A DNA stretch of 64,000 nt from assembly GCA_034437275.1 (NCBI GenBank), contig DAOTUD010000141.1, forward strand, positions 48,823 through 112,822, given 5' to 3'. This DNA comes from TC-15 sp034437275 (GTDB lineage Bacteria; Chloroflexota; Anaerolineae; Aggregatilineales; Aggregatilineaceae). Numbering within the stretch: the stretch's first letter is position 1; every line of letters starts with the position of its first letter. A program made the position numbers and the translations under genes. Below the pieces are notes generated by a model. It saw only the letters and a program-made list of their open reading frames with translations, had not been told where the DNA came from and searched no databases. This document shows positions 8,773 through 16,626 of this stretch, in pieces.

Positions 8773-9087
8773 ATGTCGCGCAATCACACGCTTCTCCCGT
8801 TGATCGTGCTGGTCCTGGCCACGCTGGCCTGTGGCACATTCCGCTCGCCAGGCGACCCGGCCCCCACACCGCCGCCCAGCTACACCCCGCCGACGCGGAT
8901 TGCGCCCACGCCATCACCGGGAACCGTCACTGTTACCGCCCCACCCGAATCCCCGACCGCCACCCCATCCCCCTCACCTACCCCCAGCCCGCCCAGCCCT
9001 TCACCGGGCACCGTTACCCTTACTGTCACTGACTCCGCCACCCCATCGCCCTCGCCTACTCCTCGTCAGTCTTCTCTATCAGAATGA
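8773..9087 (+). CDS. small Pro/Ser/Thr-rich lipoprotein
   Basis: A 104-residue protein with a lipoprotein signal: MSRNHTLLPLIVLVLATLACGT, with lipobox LA-C. After the Cys the protein is almost entirely low complexity (repeated TPSPSP, PGTVTVT/PGTVTLT), with no folded domain. Two near-identical units, SPGTVTVT and SPGTVTLTV, suggest internal duplication. It starts 10 bases after the RelA/SpoT homologue with GGGAGG as ribosome binding site, so it is probably co-transcribed. The abrupt end after PSPTPRQSSLSE, followed by a sharp drop in GC content, may mean the folded C-terminal domain usual for such linkers has been lost. Function is unknown. Confidence 0.65.
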   Translation: MSRNHTLLPLIVLVLATLACGTFRSPGDPAPTPPPSYTPPTRIAPTPSPGTVTVTAPPESPTATPSPSPTPSPPSPSPGTVTLTVTDSATPSPSPTPRQSSLSE

Positions 9088-9148
9088 TTTTATTTTCCTC
9101 TACACATAATTAATATATACATTCATCCGAAGGATTTTATAATATAGC

Positions 9149-9194
9149 GCAAACAATTTTGCGGGTTGTGATGTTTTCCTCATACGTGTATAAT
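9149..9194 (+). promoter_or_regulatory. promoter and palindrome before the SARP-like regulator
   Basis: The AT-rich gap 9088-9293 holds TTGTGA (9166-9171), a 17-bp spacer and TATAAT (9189-9194). Just upstream, CGCAAA (9149-9154) and TTTGCG (9158-9163) form an inverted repeat that could bind a regulator. The leader of about 93 bases is otherwise plain. Confidence 0.65.
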
Positions 9195-9293
9195 GCTATC
9201 AATAAAGGTTATGAGTCTAATCCTATAACAAGATAACCAGCGCCAGCTGATCGAATTTCGATTATCTGTTGTTCAGGATGGAGCAGTTAACAA

Positions 9294-10535
9294 ATGAACG
9301 CTTTTGAACACGCCACTACGCAATTGCACGACCTCGGCCCGGGAATCACACTCGCAATACTCCATCCCGACTTTCATGGACAGCACCGCCTCTTTGCTCC
9401 CTTGTTGCACGAGGCCAGCAGCACCACGATTTTCACCGCCGTCCCGCAGCCAGATTGCAGCCTCGGCGACTTGTTGTCGTACATGAAAACCGCACTTGAG
9501 GAACAGATGGATGCCGCAGATCCCCCCGCCCTGCCCGACAAAGCCGAAAGCGCCGCGAGTCAGCTTGCTGCTTACCTCAATCAGCATAGCCGCATCAACC
9601 TGATTCTCGACAATTTCGACCTGACACACCAGGAGCAGACCGTTCCTTTCATCGCTGCATTGGCCCGCCAATTGCACGGCGGCAACCGCCTGATTCTCGG
9701 TGCACGGGAACTCCCGATGGCCTTGCTGCACCACGACGACCTGCAGGATCGCATCGCATTAGTGCCAGTTGAACCCGACAAAATGCTGCTCGACTATGTC
9801 GCCACCGCCGGGAAAAACGTCCTTGAGGTCCGGGCCTTGGGGCCGGGGCGCGTCCTGATTAACGGCCAGCTTATCAACCATTGGGATGGCGTGCTGCCCC
9901 GTACGCTGTTCTTCTACTTCGTGGATCGTGGCATGACCACCCGCGATGAGATCTTCCAGACCTTCTGGCCCAACCTCAGCACGCGCGAGGCGACCAACGT
10001 CTTTCACGTCACCAAACGCAAGATCAGCGAGATTCTCGGAACCGACCTCACCGTGTACTGGTCGGGCTTCTATCGCATCTCGCCCGATCTGGAACTGCAC
10101 TATGATGTGGTGAAGTTCGCCGAAGCGGTGCAGAATGCGGCGGTCGCCAACGAGCAAGAGGGGGTCCAACTGCTCCAAAACGCGATCTCGCTCTATCATG
10201 GCCCCTTCCTGAGCACCATGAACCAGAAATGGGTGGAAAGCCGCCGCGAAGAACTGGCGATGAGCTATGCCGAAGCGCTCGCCGGGCTGGCCCGCATCTA
10301 CCAACGCCGGGACGCTAAGTTCAGCGCGCTGGGCTATTTCCTGCGCGCCGCCGCTACCAACCCGCAGCGCGAAGACCTGGCCCGGTCCATCATGGAGCTT
10401 TACTACGAACTGGGGCGGACGGAAGAAGCCCTGAACACCTATGCGCGGCTGGAAGAAGAACTGCAAGCGACGCTGAACGTTATGCCAGGCCCGCAAACCG
10501 TCGATCTGGCCAACGAGATTCGCGCCACGCGCTAA
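9294..10535 (+). CDS. SARP/BTAD-type transcriptional regulator with a degenerate ATPase-like N-terminus
   Basis: A 413-residue protein. Residues 1-175 resemble a STAND/MalT-like nucleotide-binding region: LILDNFDL looks like Walker B and LILGARELP like the following sensor strand, but no GxxGxGK[ST] P-loop is present. Residues about 180-265 form a winged-helix DNA-binding domain (LPRTLFFYFVDRG, EIFQTFWPNL, VTKRKISEILG, GFYRIS). Residues about 270-405 form the bacterial transcriptional activator domain, a TPR-like helical bundle (YHGPFL, RREELAMSYAEAL, ALNTYARLEEEL). It probably activates a target promoter in response to an unknown signal. It is a single-gene unit with its own promoter and terminator. 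A target operon cannot be named from the sequence. Confidence 0.82.
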   Translation: MNAFEHATTQLHDLGPGITLAILHPDFHGQHRLFAPLLHEASSTTIFTAVPQPDCSLGDLLSYMKTALEEQMDAADPPALPDKAESAASQLAAYLNQHSRINLILDNFDLTHQEQTVPFIAALARQLHGGNRLILGARELPMALLHHDDLQDRIALVPVEPDKMLLDYVATAGKNVLEVRALGPGRVLINGQLINHWDGVLPRTLFFYFVDRGMTTRDEIFQTFWPNLSTREATNVFHVTKRKISEILGTDLTVYWSGFYRISPDLELHYDVVKFAEAVQNAAVANEQEGVQLLQNAISLYHGPFLSTMNQKWVESRREELAMSYAEALAGLARIYQRRDAKFSALGYFLRAAATNPQREDLARSIMELYYELGRTEEALNTYARLEEELQATLNVMPGPQTVDLANEIRATR

Positions 10536-10554
10536 CAGCCACCGCCATCACCAT

Positions 10555-10584
10555 AAAAAACCCCGTGCTCAGACGGGGTTTTTT
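10555..10584. terminator. bidirectional intrinsic terminator
   Basis: AAAAAACCCCGT (10555-10566) pairs with ACGGGGTTTTTT (10573-10584). It has a T-tract in both directions and sits between the convergent regulator and PPK2 genes. Confidence 0.92.
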
Positions 10585-10590
10585 GCTGCA

Positions 10591-11352
10591 TTAGCTTTTC
10601 TTCTTCTTTTTCTTCTTGCCGTCTTTTTTCTCCTCGTCAAACGACAGATCAAGTTCGCGCTCCAGCGCATCGACCACCGTGCGCAGTACAAACACCCGCG
10701 CGAAAAGCTTGTCGTTGGCCGGCACCACCGACCAGGGAGCGACCGTCGTGCTGGTCTTCAGCAGCATGTCGTTGACCGCCTCGACATAATCACCCCATTG
10801 TTCGCGATTGCGCCAATCCTCATCGGTCAGCTTCCAGGCTTTGTAGGGCGTGTCGCGCCGGTCCTCGAAGCGCTGGAGCTGCTCTTCCTCGCTGATATGC
10901 AGCCAGAATTTGACCAGGATCGTCCCATAGTCAACTAACTGTCGTTCGAACTGGTTGATCTCACGATACGCGCGCTGCCATTCCTCCTCGGTACAAAAAC
11001 CCTCGATGCGCTCGACCAGCACACGCCCATACCACGTCCGGTCGAAGATCGCGACCTGCCCGGCCTCCGGCAGCCGCCGCCAGAAGCGCCACAGATAGTG
11101 GTGCTCGGCGTCGTCGCCTTTGGGCGCGCTGATAGCGTGCACCACGTACCCGCGCGGGTCGAGCCGTTCGGTCAAGCGCTTGATCGCGCCGCCCTTGCCG
11201 CCCGCGTCCCAGCCCTCGAAGGCCAGGATCACCGGGCGCTGCTGTTTATAGACCTGGAACCCCAATTCGCCCAACCGCACCTGCAGCTTGGTGCGCTGGA
11301 CCTTGTATTCCTTGGAACTCAATTCCTGACTCAGGTCGACAGTTTCAAGCAT
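10591..11352 (-). CDS. polyphosphate kinase 2 family protein (downstream copy)
   Basis: PPK2 enzymes transfer phosphate between polyphosphate and nucleotides. The 253-residue single-domain protein has Walker A FEGWDAGGKGG (about residues 44-54), Walker B DRTWYGRV (about 103-110) and lid-region residues RRDTPYKAWKLTDEDWRNRE. The C-terminus is a Lys-rich tail (DGKKKKKKKS) not seen in its neighbour. It overlaps the upstream PPK2 gene by 8 bases, so the two are co-transcribed and probably coupled. Its direction (ADP or AMP phosphorylation) cannot be assigned by eye. The order of two PPK2 domains mimics the fused two-domain class II enzymes that phosphorylate AMP. Confidence 0.92.
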   Translation of the reverse strand: MLETVDLSQELSSKEYKVQRTKLQVRLGELGFQVYKQQRPVILAFEGWDAGGKGGAIKRLTERLDPRGYVVHAISAPKGDDAEHHYLWRFWRRLPEAGQVAIFDRTWYGRVLVERIEGFCTEEEWQRAYREINQFERQLVDYGTILVKFWLHISEEEQLQRFEDRRDTPYKAWKLTDEDWRNREQWGDYVEAVNDMLLKTSTTVAPWSVVPANDKLFARVFVLRTVVDALERELDLSFDEEKKDGKKKKKKKS

Positions 11353-12115
11353 TGGCCTCTTCCCCCTGCGCTTCCCATTCGCTGATCAGCGGCGGCACTG
11401 CGTCGATCTCGGCCAGCCGGTGCTCCATCGCCTCGATCAGTGTGCTGTAGACCTTGTCCAGCATAAACCACTTGCTCGTCGCCTCGACGATGGTCCAGGG
11501 GCCGAAGCTGGTATCGGTGCGCTCTAACATCTCCTCGTACACTTGCAGCCATGTCTCGTAATTGCGGTGCCGTTCCAGGTCCTCGTCTTCGAGCCGCCAG
11601 CTTTCCAGCGGATCTTTTTTAATTTTCTTAAAGCGCCGCGCCTGCTCTTTTTTGGAAATATGCAGGAAAAACTTGACGATGGCATACCCATCCACCGCGA
11701 TCAAGCGCTCGAAGTCGACAATGTCGTTGTACGCCCGCTGCACATCGCGGGGCGACAACCCATACTCGACCCGTTCCACCGTAACCCGTCCGTACCAGCT
11801 ACGGTCAAAGATCGCCATGTGGCCATAGTTCGGCAGTTTGTTCCAAAAGCGCCACAACCAGGGACGCTTTTGCTCATACGTGCGCGCCGCGCGGATCGGC
11901 CACACCGTGAACCCGCGCGGGTCCAGCCGCGAGGTCAGGGTCTGGACACAGGTGCCCTTGCCCGCTGCATCCCAGCCTTCAAAGATCACAATCGTCGGCA
12001 CCTTGTTATCAAAGGCCGCTTTTTCGAGATCGTATAAGCGCTGCCGGTAAGCCGATCGGCGGGCTTTCCATTCCTTCTTCTTGAGCTTCTGATCTAAATT
12101 GACAACTTCAAGCAA
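11345..12115 (-). CDS. polyphosphate kinase 2 family protein (upstream copy)
   Basis: The 256-residue PPK2 protein starts with TTG at 12115, chosen because AAAGGAGG lies 5 bases before it. Walker A is FEGWDAAGKGT (about residues 45-55) and Walker B is DRSWYGRV; KKDPLESWRLEDEDLERHRN forms the lid region. Both catalytic loops look intact, as in the downstream copy. The two proteins share the same N-terminal pattern (MLEVVNLDQKL, MLETVDLSQEL), showing that they arose by duplication. Together they may form a hetero-oligomer equal to a split two-domain PPK2. In-between region 12116-12197 shows only a TATACT-like promoter box. Confidence 0.92.
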   Translation of the reverse strand: MLEVVNLDQKLKKKEWKARRSAYRQRLYDLEKAAFDNKVPTIVIFEGWDAAGKGTCVQTLTSRLDPRGFTVWPIRAARTYEQKRPWLWRFWNKLPNYGHMAIFDRSWYGRVTVERVEYGLSPRDVQRAYNDIVDFERLIAVDGYAIVKFFLHISKKEQARRFKKIKKDPLESWRLEDEDLERHRNYETWLQVYEEMLERTDTSFGPWTIVEATSKWFMLDKVYSTLIEAMEHRLAEIDAVPPLISEWEAQGEEANA

Positions 12116-12197
12116 GGCCGCCTCCTTTCCTAAAAATGTGTAATGTTGGCACGTAGTATAGGATAAAATGCGACATTGCGTAAAATCACGCGAAGCG

Positions 12198-13256
12198 TCA
12201 CTCCACCATGTCCCAGTTCAACACCGTGTCCGGCTGGATGTCAACCGTCGCCACCCGCCCGATCAGGTTGGGCAGTTCCGCCGGCTGGATGCCGGTGCCG
12301 GGCCGCTTCATGATCAGCATATCGCGTGCAATGCACGTCCCCATCGGGATGAACCGCGCCGCCACCACGCTGCGCCGCGCATACTGGCGCGCCGCTTCTT
12401 CGGCGGACTGCACGTCCAGGTGAGGATCGCCGAGTGCCAGCTCGAGGGCGCGAATGCTCTGCACCATCGTCGCAAACTGGGCCGGCCCCGACGACCGCGC
12501 ATGATCGTCGCCCGGCAGTGACGGGTCCAGCGTAAAGGGCCGCTGGACGGCATACGCCCCCAACGCCACCGCCCCCAGCGCCACCGGCAAGCAGTCCGCC
12601 GGCGGCGAATGGTCCGAAAACCCGACCGGATAGGACGGAAACTCGCGCTGGAGCGTCCCCAGCCGCAGCAGGTGCGTGTCCTCCGGCAGCGTGGGGTAGC
12701 TCAGCACCGCATAGAGCAGCGCAAGCTGGCGGCAGCCATGGCGCCACAGGAAATCCACCGCGGCCCGAATCTCGACCAGCGTCGAGCCGCCCGTCGAGAG
12801 GATGACCGGCTTGCCGCGCCCGGCGACCTCCATCAGCAAGGGATAGTTGGTCAGATCGGCGGACGCCACCTTGAAGACCGGCATCTCCAGCCGATCCAGG
12901 AAGTCCACCGCCTCCAGGTCAAACGCCGTCGACAGCCAGGTGATGCCCACATTTTGCGCATGCGCATACAGCGCGCGGTATTCGTCCTCGCCGAAGCTGT
13001 CGGTGCGCTTATAGACCGCGTACTGGGTGGCGGTGGCTTCGGGTTCCGTCCAGAACACCGGCGCACTGCGGGTAACCAGCTTCTCGGCCTTATACGTCTG
13101 GAACTTGATCGCGTCGGCCCCAGCGCGCCTGGCCTCATCGATCAAGCGCTTGGCCGCCTCCAGGCTGCCTTTGTGATTCACGCCCACTTCCGCGATCACA
13201 TACGTGGGGTACCCCGGCCCGATCCATTTGTCATCAATTTGTATAGCTTCCATCAT
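12198..13256 (-). CDS. NeuB-family (sialic/legionaminic acid-type) synthase with SAF domain
   Basis: The family condenses phosphoenolpyruvate with an N-acyl hexosamine to nonulosonic acids. The 352 residues match: N-terminal TIM barrel with AEVGVNHKGSLEAAKRLI and AIKFQTYKAEKL, then PVFKVASADLTNYPLL, ILSTGG and VGFSDHS, and a C-terminal SAF/antifreeze-like domain (about 290-352; GTCIARDMLIMKRPGTGI). The first metal-binding His (SDHS) is kept. The second, normally in E-[KR]-H-F-T, is replaced: the text reads Q-R-P-F-T (Pro codon at 12537-12539). Activity is therefore uncertain. No other nonulosonate genes (CMP-transferase, epimerase) are nearby, so it stands alone. AGGGAG precedes the start. 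Confidence 0.85.
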   Translation of the reverse strand: MMEAIQIDDKWIGPGYPTYVIAEVGVNHKGSLEAAKRLIDEARRAGADAIKFQTYKAEKLVTRSAPVFWTEPEATATQYAVYKRTDSFGEDEYRALYAHAQNVGITWLSTAFDLEAVDFLDRLEMPVFKVASADLTNYPLLMEVAGRGKPVILSTGGSTLVEIRAAVDFLWRHGCRQLALLYAVLSYPTLPEDTHLLRLGTLQREFPSYPVGFSDHSPPADCLPVALGAVALGAYAVQRPFTLDPSLPGDDHARSSGPAQFATMVQSIRALELALGDPHLDVQSAEEAARQYARRSVVAARFIPMGTCIARDMLIMKRPGTGIQPAELPNLIGRVATVDIQPDTVLNWDMVE

Positions 13257-13300
13257 ACGCTCCCTACCAATGCAAGGCTTACCTCCATTATATCATTCAC

Positions 13301-13327
13301 AAAAAAGCCCCGGCGAAATACCGGGGC
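13301..13327 (-). terminator. intrinsic terminator after crcB
   Basis: On the minus strand GCCCCGG, a 7-base loop and CCGGGGC are followed by six T. The stem lies at 13307-13327 and the T-tract at 13301-13306. It ends the riboswitch-crcB unit before the NeuB-like gene. Confidence 0.9.
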
Positions 13328-13354
13328 CATCCACCGCACAAATTGATCTACGCC

Positions 13355-13732
13355 TTACACGATGCGACCCACCGCCAACCCGCCAAACAGCGACAGCAGC
13401 CCCACCAACGTCTGCACCAGCACATTGCCCGTCGCCAGCATCCACTGCGCTTCGCGCACGAAGCCGCCGGTGTCGAAGATGAAGGTGGAGAATGTGGTGA
13501 ACGCGCCCATAAAGCCGCCCAGAATCACGATCTGGGTCTCCTCGTCAAGCACCAGCCGGTCGTCGGCCAGCGTCCACACCACCCCGAACAGAAAACACCC
13601 GATCATGTTCACAAACAACGTCCCCCAGGGAAGCCCGTCGCCGGACAATCGCTGCACCAGCCCGCCCAATCCATACCGCGCCGTCGTCCCCAGCGCCCCG
13701 GCCAGTGCGATCAGCATCATACGTTGCAGCAT
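13355..13732 (-). CDS. crcB: fluoride exporter CrcB/Fluc
   Basis: A 125-residue four-helix membrane protein that forms dual-topology fluoride channels and lowers cytosolic fluoride. Visible family motifs are GALGTTARYGLGG (helix 1), GTLFVNMIGCFLFGV with the channel Asn, and GGFMGAFTTFSTFIFD, which contains the central GxxGxxTTFSTF signature with the Phe and Thr/Ser pore residues. The start at 13732 was chosen because AGGAGA lies about 9 bases before it; the reading upstream runs through the riboswitch and terminator. A single crcB is compatible with a homodimer. A fluoride riboswitch with a terminator precedes it, so expression should rise when fluoride is present. Confidence 0.97.
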   Translation of the reverse strand: MLQRMMLIALAGALGTTARYGLGGLVQRLSGDGLPWGTLFVNMIGCFLFGVVWTLADDRLVLDEETQIVILGGFMGAFTTFSTFIFDTGGFVREAQWMLATGNVLVQTLVGLLSLFGGLAVGRIV

Positions 13733-13762
13733 CGTTGCTCGTCTCCTGCGATGAAAGCTAAC

Positions 13763-13786
13763 AAAAAAGCCCGCCGCACGGCAGGC
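13763..13786 (-). terminator. riboswitch-controlled intrinsic terminator before crcB
   Basis: GCCTGCCG (13779-13786) pairs with CGGCGGGC (13769-13776) across a TG loop with one G-U pair. Six T (13763-13768) follow on the minus strand. It lies 36 bases before the crcB start, between the fluoride aptamer and the gene, and acts as the expression platform. Confidence 0.92.
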
Positions 13787-13802
13787 TTCAGACCCAACAC
13801 AA

Positions 13803-13922
13803 AACTCCTGCCGCAATTCATGCGTATCAATTGCAACAGGAGTCATCAGCGCGAACGGCGGTCTTGGCGCGCGCGATGCCCGTCCAGGCCCCTCACGCGC
13901 CAGGGTGAACTCCATCACCCGA
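13803..13922 (-). promoter_or_regulatory. fluoride riboswitch (crcB motif) with antiterminator
   Basis: Reading the minus strand, GGGTGATGGAGTTCACCC (13920-13903) is the 5' hairpin with loop ATGGAGTT, and GCTGATGACTCC (13850-13839) is the conserved 3' part. The loop GGAGT can pair with ACTCC as the aptamer pseudoknot. A long GC-rich stem (TGGCGCG with CGCGCCA) fills the variable region. Downstream, GACTCCTGTTGC (13844-13833) can pair with GCGGCAGGAGTT (13814-13803), or the same CGGCAGG can pair with CCTGCCG of the terminator stem. The two folds exclude each other, so fluoride binding should release the antiterminator and switch crcB on. The aptamer lies just after gyrA, with a weak upstream promoter (TTGACA at 13968-13973). 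Confidence 0.93.
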
Positions 13923-13945
13923 CAATCACTCGATAACAGCGCCCA

Positions 13946-13973
13946 CGCATACCGTGTTGTGGCGACGTGTCAA
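13946..13973 (-). promoter_or_regulatory. possible promoter for the riboswitch-crcB transcript
   Basis: On the minus strand TTGACA (13973-13968) is a perfect -35 box. TATGCG (13951-13946) follows after a 16-bp spacer, so the -10 box is weak. It overlaps or abuts the end of gyrA, so read-through from gyrA is also possible. Confidence 0.45.
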
Positions 13974-13975
13974 GC

Positions 13976-16471
13976 TCAGGCGTCTTCGTCCTCGATATCC
14001 CCGGCCTCCTCGATCTCGTCCAGCATCACCGGCGGCTCGATACGCTCCGTCAGCCTGACCACGCGCGCCACCGCCTCCTTATCGCGCAGCGAGATCACGT
14101 AGTCGCCTCTGGCGTTGCGGCGCGTTTCCGGAGCCAGGCCAACGCGCATGTACTTCGGCTTGCCCTTGCTCGTGACCAGCACGATGATGTCGTCCACATG
14201 GCCGACCGCTGCCGCTGCCAGCCCCTCCGACTCTTTGGACAGTTTCATCGTGATTACGCCCTGCCCCGCGCGTCCCTGGGTGGGGTAATCCTCCACCGGC
14301 GTGCTCTTGGCGATGCCGTCATCAGTGCACACCCACACATTTTCCATTTCGGCGACGATACCCGCCCCGATGACATGATCGTGCTCGCCTTGCAGCTTGA
14401 TCGCGCGCATCCCGCCGGCCCCCAACCCGGTAGGCCGCACGTCAGTAACCTGGAATCGGATTGCCTGCCCTGCGAAAGTGGCGACGAGCACCTCGCTCTC
14501 GTCGGTGACGTAGCCCACCCACAGCAGGCGATCCTCCTCCTCGACATCCATCAGCTTGAACACATTGGCCGACATGCCCGGCAAGTCTTCCAGCCGCAGC
14601 CGCTTGACCTCGCCCAGTTCGCTGAACATGATCAGGTAGCCATCCTCCAGCGACGGCGGCAGGCTGATCGCGCACGCCAGTTCGGCGTCTTCGTCCAGCG
14701 AGCAATACGTCGTGTAGGATGATCCGTGCTCGATATCTTCGGCCTGCTGCAGCAGCTTGACGGGAACCGTCGCACCGAAACCGTCGGCAGTGAACAGGTA
14801 CAGCGTGTGTACGGTATTGCTGCCGGCCATCGCCAGCGGCGCGTCCTTCACCTCGGTGGTGATGCGCGGTGCTTGATCCTGATACGTGCGGCTGAGCAAT
14901 CCGCGGGCGGTCACGGTAACCCAGGTATCCTCGTTCGGCCCCAGGAATTCCTCGGTTTGGATGTCCCCGGCGGGTTGGTCGATGATCACCGTGCGACGCG
15001 GATCGGCGTATTCGTCGCGAATATCGGCCAACTCGCGCGCGATCTCCATCCGCATCATCTTCGGGCTTTTCAGCAGCGCCTCCAGCATCTTGATCAGGTC
15101 TTGCTTTTCCTCGTATTCTTCCTCCAGCTTGCGCCGTTCCAGCGCCGCCAGCCGCCGAAGCTGCATCTGCAAGATCGCCTGCGCTTGCGCGTCGGACAGC
15201 TTGAAATTGCGCTTCAAGTTGTTGTGCGCCGTTTCGGCAGTGCGCGAACGGCGGATCGTGTCGATCACCTCGTCCAGGTTATCCTGCGCCGTCAGTAAGC
15301 CTTCCAGGATATGCGCACGCTCTTTGGCGCGGACCAGTTCATATTCACTGCGCCGCCGGATCACCTCCAGCCGGTGCTCCAGGTACACACGCAGCGCCTG
15401 CTTGAGGCCGAGCATCCGCGGCTCGCCATCGACCAGCGCCAGGTTGATGATGCTAAACGTGCTTTCCAGCGGCGTATACTTGAACAGGTCCGCCAGCACC
15501 TCGATCGGGTCCCCGGCGCGCGTGACGTCGATCACGATGCGCAGCCCGTTCCGGTCGCTCTCGTCCCGCAGATCGCTGATCCCCTCGATGCGTCCATCCC
15601 GCGCCAGCACCGCGATGCGCTCGATCAGGGTGTTTTTGTTGGTCTGGTACGGAATCTCGCTGACGATGATCCGGCTGCGCCCGCGCCCCAGGTCCTCGAT
15701 GTGCGCTTTGGCCCGCACACGAATCTTACTGCGCCCGGTCGCATACGCGCCCTTGAGCAGATTCTCGCCGGTTTTGGCGTCGACGGTGTACACCACGCCG
15801 CCGGTCGGGAAGTCCGGCCCCTGGATGAACTCCATCAATTCCGACACGCCAATATCGTCCATGGCTTCCCAGTTGTTGAGCATGTAGACCAGCGCGTTGC
15901 ACACCTCGCCGAGATTGTGCGGCGGGATGCTGGTCGACATCCCGACCGCGATCCCGGACGCGCCGTTGACCAGCAGATTCGGGAAGACGGACGGCAGCAC
16001 CGACGGCTCGTACAGCGTCTCATCGAAGTTCGCCTCGAAGTTGACAGTGTCGCGGTCAATATCGCGCAGCAAGTCGCTGGCCAGCGCCGCCATCCGCGCC
16101 TCGGTATAGCGCATCGCTGCCGGGGAATCGCCATCGATACTGCCGAAGTTCCCCTGGCCATCGACCAGTTGGTAGCGCATCGAGAAGTCCTGCGCCATGC
16201 GCACCATCGCGTCATAGACCGCCATGTCGCCGTGTGGGTGGTACTTGCCCAGCACCTCGCCCACAATACGCGCGCTCTTTTTGTAAGCACTGCCAGGGCG
16301 AATCCCCATGTCGTACATGGCGTACAAAATACGGCGGTGCACCGGCTTGAGGCCGTCCCGCGCATCGGGCAGGGCACGCGACACGATTACACTCATCGCG
16401 TAATCGAGATACGATTCCTGCATCTCGTGATTGATATCCCGCTCTCGAACAACGCCGATCTCTGTCGTCAT
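13976..16471 (-). CDS. gyrA: DNA gyrase subunit A
   Basis: The breakage-reunion subunit of gyrase, which with GyrB introduces negative supercoils. The 831-residue protein starts [17 protein letters not shown] with AAGG upstream. It contains the motif YHPHGD, the quinolone-region residues, the catalytic Tyr segment ([10 protein letters not shown]), a coiled coil and a six-bladed C-terminal beta-pinwheel. The GyrA box appears as QGRAGQG (near residue 715) in place of QRRGGKG; Q-x-R-x-G-x-G is kept, so it supports GyrA over ParC. The C-terminus is acidic ([12 protein letters not shown]). gyrB is not in the window. A near-consensus promoter lies just upstream. Confidence 0.94.
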   Translation of the reverse strand: MTTEIGVVRERDINHEMQESYLDYAMSVIVSRALPDARDGLKPVHRRILYAMYDMGIRPGSAYKKSARIVGEVLGKYHPHGDMAVYDAMVRMAQDFSMRYQLVDGQGNFGSIDGDSPAAMRYTEARMAALASDLLRDIDRDTVNFEANFDETLYEPSVLPSVFPNLLVNGASGIAVGMSTSIPPHNLGEVCNALVYMLNNWEAMDDIGVSELMEFIQGPDFPTGGVVYTVDAKTGENLLKGAYATGRSKIRVRAKAHIEDLGRGRSRIIVSEIPYQTNKNTLIERIAVLARDGRIEGISDLRDESDRNGLRIVIDVTRAGDPIEVLADLFKYTPLESTFSIINLALVDGEPRMLGLKQALRVYLEHRLEVIRRRSEYELVRAKERAHILEGLLTAQDNLDEVIDTIRRSRTAETAHNNLKRNFKLSDAQAQAILQMQLRRLAALERRKLEEEYEEKQDLIKMLEALLKSPKMMRMEIARELADIRDEYADPRRTVIIDQPAGDIQTEEFLGPNEDTWVTVTARGLLSRTYQDQAPRITTEVKDAPLAMAGSNTVHTLYLFTADGFGATVPVKLLQQAEDIEHGSSYTTYCSLDEDAELACAISLPPSLEDGYLIMFSELGEVKRLRLEDLPGMSANVFKLMDVEEEDRLLWVGYVTDESEVLVATFAGQAIRFQVTDVRPTGLGAGGMRAIKLQGEHDHVIGAGIVAEMENVWVCTDDGIAKSTPVEDYPTQGRAGQGVITMKLSKESEGLAAAAVGHVDDIIVLVTSKGKPKYMRVGLAPETRRNARGDYVISLRDKEAVARVVRLTERIEPPVMLDEIEEAGDIEDEDA

Positions 16472-16511
16472 CTTTCTCAGCCTTCTCCCGTGCAATCAAA
16501 AAACGGCTTGT

Positions 16512-16540
16512 AGTTTAGAGAATGCACTGGGGTCTGTCAA
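16512..16540 (-). promoter_or_regulatory. gyrA promoter
   Basis: On the minus strand TTGACA (16540-16535) is perfect; TAAACT (16517-16512) follows after 17 bp. The expected start site is about 35 bases before the gyrA start codon. Confidence 0.75.
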
Positions 16541-16626
16541 TTAGTCGTTATAAGAACAAATGTTCCCCGCCAATTATACGGCATTCCGCCCCACCCCGCC
16601 ACCCTCAGGCGACGCTCGGGCGGGGG

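Noticed and set aside
6450..8783. A 777-codon open frame on the minus strand
   Set aside because: It is the shadow of the RelA/SpoT gene; its text has no family motif.
14257..14285. Possible loss of the GyrA box, suggesting ParC
   Set aside because: On alignment with the C-terminal repeats the box is present as QGRAGQG, keeping Q-x-R-x-G-x-G.
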